A stretch of DNA of 64,000 nucleotides. It comes from Volvox africanus. Its lineage: Eukaryota > Chlorophyta > Chlorophyceae > Chlamydomonadales > Volvocaceae. The DNA lies in contig BSDZ01000078.1 of the NCBI GenBank assembly GCA_030268105.1, positions 1,178,001 through 1,242,000 on the forward strand, given 5' to 3'. This document shows positions 26,417 through 38,400 of this stretch, in pieces. The notes under the pieces are model-generated. The model was not told the DNA's origin and ran no database searches. It saw only the letters and a program-made list of their open reading frames with translations. The first letter of the stretch is position 1. Each line of letters starts with the position of its first letter. Made by a program: the position numbers and the translations under genes.

Positions 26417-26883
26417 ATGGAGGACCCACGGGCTAAAGTAGAGGCATATTTAGAGAATAACAAGATACCGCAATTATTTGAGGCAAGTCGTATGTACTGG
26501 CCGGCCGCGTTTAAATTGCTCGTCTTGTGGCGTATAGAAATTCACGAAAGCTTGTCGTCCAGGCAATAACAGCGGAGCTGCTTTTTTATAAGCCAGAGAA
26601 GCCGCGTGAGTACATCGTTAAGTACCTTGAAAATGCAAAGGTTACGGGGACATCTACGCTGATTACGGAGCAGGATCTTGATACTATGTTTGGAATGTTT
26701 GATATTACAAAGCGCGGTGTCGTCACAGCGGAGCAAGCCAACCGCGCGCTTCAAGTCATCCTTGGTCCCTCAGCAGACCTTTCGGAGGTGGGCGTTGCAA
26801 GCAGCGCAAAGCTCTCCAAGGAGGAGTTTGTGGATGCTATGTCACAAGCACTGAAGCGCGCGAGTCCGTACAAGCAGCCATGA
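26417..26883 (+). CDS. EFCAB10: EF-hand protein of the EFCAB10 type, 2 exons
   Basis: Exon 1 begins at ATG 26417; the donor is at 26487 (GTCGTA) or 26490 (GTATGT). Exon 2 runs 26573-26883 with acceptor AACAG. Either donor gives the right phase. The protein is about 127 residues, close to the short animal EFCAB10 length. The N-terminus has a dimerisation/docking-like helix (EAYLENNKIPQLFEA) followed by LLFYKPEKPREYI, the family hallmark. A degenerate EF-hand-like region follows (MFDITKRGVVTAEQ), where the loop lacks most Ca-binding acidic residues. Members of this family are found in cilia-bearing organisms, so a ciliary role is inferred from family knowledge. A volvocine-type TGTAA poly(A) signal lies 258 bp after the stop. 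Confidence 0.85.
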
Positions 26884-27140
26884 CTGAAGTGGCTGCAGCG
26901 GTGATACCTGCCGCCACAGGTTTGTGTGGGTTCTGGCATTGAAAACATTTTGTCATGACCCAGTTAGCAGTCCATCCATGTCTATCAGCTACGCCCAACA
27001 GCAGCCCCGTAACATAACCCAGGGGTCACAGGGCACGCCGGTTCTTCTCAGACGCCTCTGCGCTGGTCACGAAGAGATGGCATTATTCATATCACGTTGA
27101 CTGTGGCCTAATGCATTTGGATTGCATCCGGGTGTTGGCA

Positions 27141-27145
27141 TGTAA
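27141..27145 (+). terminator. TGTAA polyadenylation signal
   Basis: TGTAA is the usual green-algal nuclear poly(A) signal. This copy lies 258 bp downstream of the EFCAB10-like stop codon, a normal 3' UTR length. The motif is short, so chance occurrence is possible. Confidence 0.45.
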
Positions 27146-28034
27146 ACGACAATGGACGTAGCTCTCACCGTTGACGAGGGGGAGCGGTGACCCTCGTATT
27201 GCGACGGCCTAGGACCCGCCTTTTTAACAAGAACGAACAGGGACGCTCCGGGACTCTCCTCGCGACCCCTGGGGAAGGGCATATCGATTATGCAAGCGGC
27301 ATCCACCACCACGCCGCCAGCCAGATTTCCCTGAGGCAACTAACAACGGCATGTGTACTAAATACTGTGTGATTGGGTTGATTGCGTTGGCTTCTTGACC
27401 CTTGCGTAAAGCCCTGAAAGCTGGTTCGTGGACTGGGCTTACACGTTCTGTACCGTGTACGAATGAGCCTCAGGAAGTGGATGGCAGGAGGACGCTGGAC
27501 GCTTCCGTGCACCCCGTCCCACACGAATACTTATTCGAGCGAGCCGGTTACGTACAGCGCTAGATGCTCTGAGAAAAAATACACTGGGTATACGGCGGAT
27601 GTTGAATGGCGGGTTGTTCGGTTTCCATTTGATGGCATGGAACCTGCATGGACCTGCCATGGACCCGTCTAGGCTGATTCCAGACGCTGCTCTGCCGCCA
27701 GTGGCGATGAGGTCGTCCAGTTGTGGTTCGACGGCAGGCAATGGGTAAAGCATTTGGTGGTGACGACGGTGGCCGGACGTGCATGTTATTAACTTCGTAC
27801 GAAGCAAGTTCGGTTGATTTGACAACGATTCTTTTGACATCTAATAATCTAATGTTGTCGGCATAGGTCGGCATAATGCCTTGTGAGGCTGAACCCAAGC
27901 GACCAAGACAACACGGGGCTGATCCAGTTGGATGGCGCCCAGCCACGTGCATCCCTATGTTTTTCGTGCTTCATATCTCCTCACCTGCTGGTCAGGGCCA
28001 TTACGACTCCGCTGCTAACCACGCTTGAACTCAC
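27146..28034. other. Stretch without a supported gene
   Basis: Open frames on both strands (for example 27463-27672 plus, 27439-27840 minus) show no recognisable domain or consistent splice structure. The right part adjoins a dispersed repeat that begins near 28035. Confidence 0.35.
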
Positions 28035-28505
28035 TGAACTCCCATCACACGCGACCAAGGCCTAAGTTAGTCCGGAAAAAAACCCTTAAGTTCGGCAAAG
28101 GCCGGCTAGATCGCCAGATGTCGATAGATCGCTTGCTTGGGTTGATTATGGGGAAGATCCCGGATACTACCCGCAGATATCGTAATTAGGATACTTTAAG
28201 AACCTACCCCCCGACCTGATGCCTCTTACATTAGAGGGCATGGTGATACATGCTTGTGACCTAAGTAAAGATCTCTATACTTCTTATTGCAATGCCCAGT
28301 GCATGTCCCTCTCTTCTGGCATCAGCGCTGAAAGCCGTGCTGAAGGCCGTACTGTGGAGGCCATATTCAAAGATACGTGAAAGTCAACGGAGTTGCCGCG
28401 TAGAGAGGTGTCGAGACCGACAGATTCCGGGGACTTCCAGACGCATAGAACATCATGAACCTATCAATGAACAGGACGCATGGCTAGAGGTTGTCAGTCA
28501 TCACG
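28035..28505. repeat. Dispersed repeat C, uninterrupted copy
   Basis: This segment closely matches 57105-57438 and, further on, 59151-59270. In the present copy the two parts are adjacent, joined around 28360-28390; in the 57-59 kb copy they are separated by about 1.7 kb of LTR and chromovirus sequence. The repeat includes recognisable stretches such as CCGGAAAAAAACCCTTAAG and GAACATCATGAACC. It has no coding capacity that I can see and is probably part of a mobile element. Confidence 0.75.
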
Positions 28506-28984
28506 CTGAGCTATCTTTGGGATGCTTGGTGTGTAAGGACGCCAAGAATGCTTCTTAATTCCATCTTAGCAGCTAATTTCACAACTAATATACATATTCC
28601 AAACTAAATTTTTACTCTTGGCTCATACATACGTTTATCACGAGAGCACAATTGAACTTATCCTTTTCCAGATCTTTCCAAGAGTCCCTAGCCTGTGTGT
28701 TTGTGAACCTGGTTTGCTGTTTCATTCCGGGTTAGATGGCGGGAAAGATTTTAAGACCCTCCAATACAATTCTTAGGAAGGGTCACAGGGAGAGAACCGA
28801 CCCGTGTCGTATGGTACGCAAATGTATTGTGAGTGTCGTAGACGGCTTGTCCCCCTGTCCGACTTAAACACGGGATGGAAAGAACCAACCGCTCCCATTT
28901 CAATGAAGCACCCTACTAGTCACTCCTTCAATTTGCAGCGCCATGGAAATCAATTGTTCGCTCTAACAAATTGACTTCTCTGCA

Positions 28985-30422
28985 CTACGCGATATAGATG
29001 TAGGCCCCAGTCGGCCCCCCAGATGAGTGCAGCAACAGCACATGCACACAACGGAGTGGCGGCTCAGTGGCCACTTCCTCAGCCCCCGCTGGCTGCTCGA
29101 CTAGGGGCAACTCCGGTTCCAGGTTCACCTTGCCTGTGTTGTATTGCACAGTAACTTCCACTATTGTCGAAACCCTAAGTCACCTTGCATGTTCATGAGC
29201 GCGACTGAGCGGCGCTTATAGCATTAATTTAATTGCATACAATTGTACCAATATGATGCATATGCGCATGCACAATGTATGACTGTCGCAAACGTGACAC
29301 GAAGCGACATGAGTAATATGATGTCATTCGTGCTCTCGTGATAGTAATTAGTCGCACAGAAAAGAGTAAAGGAGGATTCCGTACGCGCCCCGGGCACCAG
29401 ATAGACAGCAGCGCACCCTTACCTGCAGGCCGTACACGCTGTACGATACCACCCGTACGGATCCCACCCGCCGTACTCATCGATCATCAAATCAAAGCCC
29501 TGTGTCTGCACGAGCTGGTCAGGCAAGGGCCGAGCTCGTTGCCTGGGTTTACGAATGTGAGGGGCGGGAAGGAAAGAAAATAAATGCAAGAAAAGAACGA
29601 CAACACCATCAACATAAAATAAAGTTAAATTATCGTAATATATGTATAAATCATACGAGGCCTACAGGTGACGTCGGATGCCAAATCCAAACCCGGAACC
29701 ACATACCGTGGGTCTGGCAGTGCCTTAACAGGAAACCCCTCCACCTGGAAGGCCCAGGTCATTAAAGAAGATGACAGGTGGTACGGCCAACGCCGCCTCC
29801 GCTGCTGCTGCTGCCTGGGTCAGATACGCTGCAGCCCCCGGTGCTGCTTCTATTGCTACTGCCACCACCGCCTCCGCCTCCGCCTCCGCCTCCGCCTCCG
29901 TCGCTGCACCCTGAGCTGCTGCTGATACTGCTGCGGGGAGGAATTCGTGATAGCCCTGAGTTTTGTTTTTTGGTTGAATGAGGGAGGGGTGAACGTGAGG
30001 GGTCAAAAGGAATATACCGTGTGAGTGAAAGAATCCCGTAACCAGGATGGGGGACGAGCTGACAGCTCCCAATTCTCAACCCAACCCAAACCGTGCCCCA
30101 TTCAACCCGACCCGACCCGATCCAGCTCAGCAGGGAAGGAACGAAAGAGCGAGAGAGGGTCCCACATTGGGGTCTCACAACGGCGATGGGCCATCCCTTC
30201 CCTTCCCTCCCCTCGTGACGCGACCCACAGCTTAAGAAGCGAGAGGGGGAGGGGACTTTGGAAGGGCGCCTTCTGAACTTTGTAAACGCTGTGAAAATAT
30301 GAACACGTGGGGAAGATGTCGGGAAGTGTTGGGAGGAATCCGCGCTGGCCTCACCCGCAGTAAGCAGGAGAAGAGGCGGAGGAACAGACGCCGCACCAGC
30401 GCATCGTGGCTGGGGGCCCAAC
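28985..30422 (-). CDS. Partial model of an unidentified multi-exon gene
   Basis: Several reverse-strand stretches look truly coding with splice sites at both ends. (a) 30422-30355 reads WAPSHDALVRRLFLRLF and ends at a GTGAGG donor. (b) A stretch around 29800-29662 contains QVEGFPVKALPDPRYVV. (c) 29542-29423 contains PLPDQLVQTQGFDL and MIDEYGGWDPYGWYRT, bounded by CCCAG and GTAAGG. (d) A last exon ending at TAG 28985-28987 contains VNLEPELPLVEQPAGAEE and GPTGAYIYIA. A GCC/GAG repeat (29860-29905) lies between a and b. I could not make the phases of c and d agree, so an exon may be missing or misplaced, and the 5' end is unknown. I do not recognise the family. Confidence 0.45.
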
Positions 30423-30582
30423 CTGTGCGGATTGCGGATTACAATCCAATGCAAAAATGAAGGGTTTATAAAATCCCACTGTCTTAAAGACAAGAAAATG
30501 GAATTTCAGTCATCGATGACTTAATTCAGCAACAGTAGCAGTACGAGTAGCACTCCGCGGGAACGCGGAGCATGGAGTGATG

Positions 30583-30782
30583 TGATTACGCTTTGAGACC
30601 AGCTATAAGATCGGCTACGAGCAGGGCATTCCGTACGGTGGCGTACGATATACAGAAGCGCATTACCGACCCTATCTTGAATGTACGTACCTCTTTTTGC
30701 AGCCACACGAATGTACGGCATCCAAGGGTCGACTTCCAGGCCCCGCCGCTAACGTCGTTACCGTCGCCGTGGCAATCCCGTA
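30583..30782 (+). other. Possible coding exon, plus strand
   Basis: An open frame without an ATG reads ETSYKIGYEQGIPYGG and then VRYTEAHYRPYLE, far less random than its surroundings, and ends at TAG near 30782. No partner exons were found, so it may be an exon, a pseudogene piece or chance. The GTACGT...TTTTTGCAG pair inside it would define an intron of only 20 nt, too short to be credible. Confidence 0.2.
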
Positions 30783-31340
30783 GCCAAAATCAAGTTTAGA
30801 GTGGTTGGGGTGTTGGGGAGGGGGCTAAATGCGCGATCACAGATCCCACTGGTTACAGAAAACCTGGGCGCCTGAATGAACCCAGGCGATGGGGGACATC
30901 GTCGTTGCGTGTGTTTGTCCTTTGTCAGACCCCAGGACTTAACCGCTGAACGGACGTCCCTTCGCCAACAGAGAAACAGAGAGACACCTGCTGAGACCTC
31001 GTGCCAGACGCACCTCTCGATGCATCGCTGCAGGGCTAGGCAATCGCAGCAGGGCCGTCACCAAATCTCCGACCGGCGCAGAGGGTCCCAGGCGGAAGAC
31101 CGCCGTATGCAGCCGCCTCAGAACCTAGTGTCCCGTGGTGCAAGAGGGAGTATGCAAGAGGGCGGTGTGGCGGTGTGACAACGACGCATAAGGATGTGAA
31201 TTGGGAAGGCGAAGTGAACCCACGTATGGCTATCCGGACTCATGAATCCGGATAGTAAAGCCTCTTGCTGAGAGAGGATGATGTTGGGAGGGAAATGTAG
31301 GAAGGAAGACACGAAGGAAACGCTCACATACATAGAATAT

Positions 31341-31410
31341 CGTGGAAGACATCGCATCGCATAGCATGTCACAGCAAGGCACACCATGACAGCACAGGAG
31401 ATCGTTTTTT
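31341..31410. repeat. Direct repeat, copy 1 (about 65 bp)
   Basis: A sequence around GCATAGCATGTCACAG...GAGATCGTTTTTT recurs imperfectly at 31643-31712. The roughly 300-bp spacing could reflect a local duplication or a small degraded element. No genes are supported between 30783 and 32459 otherwise. Confidence 0.6.
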
Positions 31411-31642
31411 TATATCAAATCGCATATTGGCAAACAGTTTAAACAGGCCATACAACTCCCCTCAAAGGCACACGCTTACACCTCCACTTCGGGTGCAACT
31501 CTCTCTTGTTTGCCATCGATGCAGAGCGGCCAAGAGAGGGTAGAGGTAGGTGTGTGTATATTGCGGTATAGCGTCATGCGCGTGTAAGGCCGGGATGAGC
31601 CAGGTGTGAGTGTATTGTTTTGTTATGGCGCAGTAATGGGCA

Positions 31643-31712
31643 ACATCGCATTGCATAGCGTGTCACAGAAAGGAACACCACGACAGATCATAGCACAGGA
31701 GATCGTTTTTTA
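31643..31712. repeat. Direct repeat, copy 2
   Basis: Imperfect second copy of the 31341-31410 repeat, with the same orientation and the same T-rich end. Confidence 0.6.
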
Positions 31713-32459
31713 GAAAATCTATTCACGGAACGGCGGCTATGAAGGCAGGTCCGTGTCCCCCGGATATGGAGTGCTCTGGTGGTGGGTGTGCTCATTTACA
31801 AGCCGCCAACCGGCCATATATGATGTTGTAAGGTAATCCCAAGCAAGCTTGCGTGCAGTAACAGGAGTTAGGTCCGACCAAATGGACTTATGAGGGAAAC
31901 GGCACAGCTTTCACGGGATGAAGCGAAAAGTCGTCTTAGGTAGATGCGTGCAAGGACTATACATGAAAACATAACACATATAGCATCTTAATCACAGCTG
32001 TTAGTGTAAAATATAGCCTAATAAGAGGGCAATATGACACCTAAAACTCCGGTGCTTCAAGAGGTTGCATGGCCGTGGTGCGTACTGAAAACGTATGCAG
32101 CAATCAGAGAAGTCTCCAATATACTTGGGTTTGCAGAAAGATATCAGAAAGATACCAGACTTCAATCCAATAATCAATAATCCAATTAGGAATTTGTCCA
32201 CACTGAAAGACGTTTTTAATATATATCCAGGATGATGATTGGATGAGCTCGTGAGTACTACGGCGGGCGAAGAAATGTCGTAGAAATGTTTTCAGGTTCC
32301 AGAAACATGGTTTTATCGGGCATAATGCCAGAGGTAAATTACATTAATGTTCATAACGCAGATTTCGTGGCTATCAGGTGGTAATAACGATTATTAATGT
32401 GTACATACTGAGACTCCACGTACATTTGCAGCAGTCACACACACTATTTTTACGAAGAG

Positions 32460-35400
32460 ATGGCTTCTCGCGATCTCCATACCTTTCTTGCGTGCTGCAC
32501 GATTGTTCTGATTCTGGAGAGCGTCCTGAAGACTTCGGCTGTGACGCCGTTGACCGACTTCATGATTTCCAAGTCCGTAACGAACCATGGCGACCTGACG
32601 ATGTTCTCCAGAATTTTTGATAAATTTGACTACAAGCGCTGCCTAAAAATCACTGCAATAGGTACGTGCGGGAACTTGGGCCATCAACATGGGAACCTAG
32701 AAGCATGCTGCTGCTTGCCATCGCCATTACGTGCGCCGAAATGCAGCGAACAGTGCTTATCGCAGGAAAGGGGATCTTTCATTGGGCGAGCGCTTAATTC
32801 AATCTTTCCCAAATCTCTAGGGCACGGATATGTGGAGTTTAGGCGTTTGGGGAAATGCTTTCCAATAATGAAGTCCATTTTTATGATATTTGCAATCGTG
32901 TTGGTTAATCCAGCCAGCGCTGCCATTCGCTAAAGACGACTGTCGCAAAGAAATCAGGAGAGCAGCAGACTGCTGAAGGCAGCAAGGGGAGAAAATGACA
33001 ACGGACCTTACACTGCGAGCGAAAACGTGCAAGCGAGCGCACGAATGAAGGAAGTGAGCCAGCGGCCGTCAGGCAACAAAGTCACCACAATCAACACTGT
33101 CCACACCGTCCCACTAGGAAAACACCAAACGCTACTAACATATACACTTGAAAACGACCGCGATTACACCAGCTCAACGGTCTTGAGAAAAATATCCAGT
33201 CCTTTACCCCGCCCTCTATTTTCCAAAACGAAGCCGGATGTATAGGGACAAACAAAGACAGGGGCGACACATGCCCGTCCCTACTCCTCCCCCCTTCTAC
33301 GAACCGACTATTAACCCTAATGAGAAACATAAAGGTTCAAAAGACACTGAGACGGATGGTTTCCTCAACATCACTAAGCAACGACCATCCGCGACAGCTT
33401 CTTTGAACATGGAAATATGGCGACATACGTAGCTAGTCGAAACCCGTCTCTTGGATGGTATTCTGCTGGACGCTGATTGTGACTCTGAACCTATACAATG
33501 AATGTATGCTGAAGTCGATTGAGGTGAATGGATGAGGGCATCCCTCTCGCAGGGACCGAGAAGCGGGGCTTGACCCAGGTTAGTGAGCCGCTGCTGAAGA
33601 TTCCCATCCTACACGCCTCATTAGTTGTGGTCATCCGTTGGAGCCAAGCCATGGTGTTGTATCTCTCCTCCGTTTTGCTCATAAGGTGTCTGCACGTCGG
33701 ACTCGGACACTAGCACAGAAGCGCTTGCAAGTACAATAAAGCACTCGGAAGCAGCAAGAGACAGCGGAAGACTTGAGAGCAAGAAAAGATATAACTTGCA
33801 ATGATCAAAGGGTGCAATGAGATGATCGGCCGTCAGACACAGCGGGCGGCGATCATCATACGGCGAATGGCGAAGCTCAGGCTTGGCTCGGGCCGCAATA
33901 GCAGAGCAAATAGCAATAGTCCAATTGAACACATGCGTGTTCCGATAGTATACGAAAATGTTCCGCTCTCCATGACCGTCCTCGCATCTATTATACGCGC
34001 GATATCGATATGCAGTACAACTCACACTAGGAGGTCAATCCTAAGTGTGATAAACCCTAATGCATAGCATCGATATCCGCATATTTCAGCAATTAAGCCT
34101 TCATGGTGTTGTGAAACTCGCGTCGTAACAGCTGAGAAAAGGTCCAGTTCAGCACAAGCTGGACAAGCGAGCTGCCACTATGCCTCAAGCCACAAAGACA
34201 CTCTAAACTCTGGGCGAGCAATAGATGTTACGAACAGCTAAAGAAGCATGTCAGCTTCGGGGAATAAGTAGCGACTTGGTGAAGAGGTCGTACATAAGAC
34301 CCTTCGCATTTGAAAATTCAGACGCAGTACGGTCCTGACTATGCGTTCAAGTAATGAACACATAATACGATTGAAGAAGTCTGACCGAATAACACAACAC
34401 TCCCACGCGGGCAGACTTCCCGTACACACTGCAAGCATATGATATGACATTTTCTAACAATTGCGTCTGTGAATTCAAACGAAGACAAAATTAAGATTAG
34501 CTGCTACTATGAAGCGCAACGTTGTTGACCGAAAGTAAAACAGAAGCGTTCGATAAACTCCCACGCGGATCTAGGGCAGTAAAATGAATCTACCTCCCAC
34601 GTAGGGTCAATCGGGAAAACTACCTCAGACCCATCCCTGCAACACCAAACTGAAACTTCCCCTTAGGTAGGGATTTAGTGAACACATCCGCCAACTGCTC
34701 CGCAGTGGAGCAATGAACCATGCGGATTTCACCCCGCTCAATTCGCTCCTGCGCAAAATGATGGCAGATGTCCAGGTGCTTTGTGCGAGCCGTGGACATT
34801 GGGCTTTCTAGCATCGCAATGCATGCGGTGCTATCACACTTCATTGGAACCACACCCACATGAAAACCCAAATCGTGCAACAAGTGACGCAGCCACAGTG
34901 CGTCCTTAATCGACGCTGAAGTCGCCATGTACTCGGCCTCCGCTGTAGATGTAGCCACGGTAGGCTGAAGCTTCAACGACCAAATTATAGCTCCTCCGTT
35001 TAGTAACTAGACAAAGCCTGTGGTTGATCGGCGGCCCTCAGCTCCCGCCAGATCCGAATCAGAGTAGCCCTGAACATGGGCTCCACCACTAATTCCCAAA
35101 GCCTGTGTTCCCACCAAGTACCGTAGCATGCCCTTTGCTGCGTTCCAGTGCTTGACAGTTGGCTTTGCCATAAACCTTGCCAATGAACCAACCGCAAAAG
35201 AAATATCAGGCCGTGAGCAAACGGCCAAATACAGCAGGCTTCCAACTACCTCACTGTATGGATGAATTGACGTGTCAAGCAGAACACCTTCTGCCGTTAG
35301 ACGCAAATTCGTGGGCACGCGAGTTGGACCCCTTCATCCCGAACTTTTCCCAGATGTTCGAGATATATCGCTTTTGAGTGACTGAAATGGTCCGGGCAGC

Positions 35401-38400
35401 CCGGTCGTGCTCAATTTCAACCCAGATAAAACCGGGTCTCCCCCAGATCTCGCATAGCAAACGCACATAACAGCTGGGCCTTCAACCGGGCGGCTGCTCA
35501 GTGTACACTTCCTCTTCTAGCTCACCGTGCAAAAACACAGTCTTGATGTCGAGCTGATGAAGCTTGAGATCACGATCTGCAGCGACAGCCAGCAAAGCAC
35601 GAAAACTGGCATACTTCCCAACAGGGGCGAAAACCTCCCCAAAATCAACTCCTTCCCTTTGGGTAAACCCTTTTGCGACCAGGCGAGCCTTATAGTGCTC
35701 AACATTTCCATCAGCATCACGCTTTATCTTAAAGACCCATTTTAGCCCAATCTTCCACGCACCCATGGGAATCTCCTCCAGCTCCCACGTGCGATTTTCA
35801 TGAAGGGACGCCATCTCCTCATCCATTGCCGCCTCCACTGCGGCCAATCTACACGGGAACGAGCCTCTTCCAGACTCTTAGGCTCCTCCATCTCCGGTTT
35901 GGAAGCTAACATGGCATAGTCCTTCTGCCATCCGGGTGGCTTCCTCTGACGAATTGGACGAGGAGGGGTTGGATCCGGGTTACCAGATTCCCCGGTATCT
36001 CCACTAGAGCCCTGTCCCGTTCCTGAGCTGGCTTCATCACCACCAGCAGCATCGTCATAGTTGTCACCATCATCCGTCTCTGACACGCCATTATCTTCTT
36101 CCTCCCCTTCATCATCATCCTCCACTAAAGGAGGGACCTCACCGTCATCCATGCCTGCCTCATCCACATCTCCCACGGGGGCACCAGCAGCAGGAATGAC
36201 AGGAGCACCACCTGTGGTACCCACGCTGGCCACGCCTGCATTTCCTGCAGGGGCACCAGCAGCATGAGCAGTAGCAGGGACACCTGCATCAACCACACCA
36301 GTCCCGCCAGCCTCTCCTGCATTTCCTGCAGCGGCACCAGCAACAGGGACTGATGGACCATCCCGAACGCTAAACACCTCTAACTCTGGCCGAACATGAT
36401 CACCAAAAGCAAACTGATCCTCAAGGAACACAACATCACGTGTGATCTGGATAAGCCAGTTGTATCCTTCCTTCTTCACCCATGCACTAGATCTGCACGT
36501 CTGGGTGTTAGATACAAGTGCCTCATGCTTACGAACAGCAAAACATTTCAATGCGAGCAATGTGACAGCGGAAGACTTCGGAGCAAGAATTCAACTTACA
36601 ACAATTCTCAATTACAGAATGGTAGTCGGCCGTCAGACCCCGCGGGCAGCGTTCATCATACGGCTGAAGATGGTATGCTGGAATAGCTCAGGCCGATAGT
36701 AAATGATTATAATGTATGTATGTCAATCATATGGAATTAAGTACGCGAGTACTTATCCAAAGTAGCGTCGAGACCGACTTCGGTCTCTAGGCGGCTGTCC
36801 TCAAACCTATCATGCTCGTGATGCCGATGTGCAGTACAAATCACACTGGATCCCGATCCCAAGTGTGAGTACTATCAGAGCATTCTCCTGAATATTGAGT
36901 AATTCATGAGTTCAATGGATGCAATGTATGCATGGTGCAAAAGTCCGAATATCAATATTCGGTTGCCGACTAACCATTGCAATCATTGCATTTCCGCATG
37001 CACGCCTGATTCATGATACAAATGCTGTAATATTTTATTTTATATTACTTGATGGATTATGCCATAATGGTGTCGTGCTTCAGTGTCAAACTCGAGTCAA
37101 ACATGTTGACTGACAGCGTGATGTCACGAGTGATGTCACGAGTGATGATGCGGAATGCTAATCTAGCTAGATATACACAAATATATCAAGCTAGCATGCT
37201 CATATCATGTTTGCTCATGCTTCGGTAGACTCAAGCCTACTTTGGCATGGGTGGTGATCGAACTGTGGTACAACACCTGTCTCCCAACAGAATGCGGTAT
37301 GTTGTGCTACGGTTCGTTTCCTGCCGATGCGTAGGTCAATGCGACGCTACAAGGCGATGTGTTGACTTGATGAATGATTGATGAATATGGAATGAATTTG
37401 CATGACATAAATGTATTTGCATACATTTATATATGTTTGGCATGTTACCATTATACATCCCAACATGTCCCATTGCATCATGGCTGATCCGCCTAACATG
37501 CACGAAATCCCGAATAATTGAGAAGCGCATTATGCTCATGCTATGGAGCAATAAGTAATATTATTTGATATAATATTACATCATTATGGCATACGTTGGG
37601 AACGCCGCACTTGTCGCGATACATGCCTTGCAACCGAATATCGTTATTCAGACCCTTGCATCATGCGAATGCCGGAAAGGCTTATCGGTTGTTAAGTACT
37701 ATGTAAAGCTTTCGTCTAACGCTGATATCAGGTTCTAAGGTGCGTGATAATATCTTCTAAACATATACATGATCCGTACCCCTCCGTACTGGGATGACTG
37801 ATTTAGTCAAGTCAATTTGAGAAGCTTAATCTGTGAATATCGATGGCTAATATACAGGAAGACCAGAATTCTGGACATCTCCCGATCGGGCCTTTGCTGT
37901 TAGGCGGACATCATAACTGAGAACAAGAAGCCGCTCCTACAGTGTTACAGGTCTAAGTGAGGGTGATGAGATATGACTGCCTCGCAACCCTAACATTGTT
38001 GGTAGGTATTGAGACGTAGACTATCAGACATAAGGAAGCCTGACGTAATTACGAGAAAGTAGAGTTACATATTATCTGATAGTAAGGAGTCCGAATAGTT
38101 CGTTCTGGAGTCGGCACATATACTTGTGCGTATAGCACTACAAACAGTACGAACGCGGGTTGATAGCTTACCGCCGAGTACAGCTACAACAGCGGGATTG
38201 TTGCTAGTATGGATCGCTATATTCAACTGATATACCATTTTATAACACGCCCCCTCGAGACATGCCTAGCAACAAGTGAAAGAATATAATTCCAACCAGG
38301 GATTCTTCTTGGAACCGAAAAGCTTAAGCCAAACGAGTTTGCCCCAAACAAACTTAGAAAGCTTACTCGGCCAACCCCATCGCCGTAATGCACTTCTTAA

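Noticed and set aside
30683..30702. 20-nt intron GTACGT...TTTTTGCAG
   Set aside because: Far below the minimum intron size of green algae, and the frame is open through it.
32394..32933. Full 157-codon open frame at 32460-32933 as an independent small protein
   Set aside because: Its first 67 codons are exon 1 of the SGNH gene, ending at a GTACGTG donor that joins in phase to 45545; the rest is read-through into the intron.
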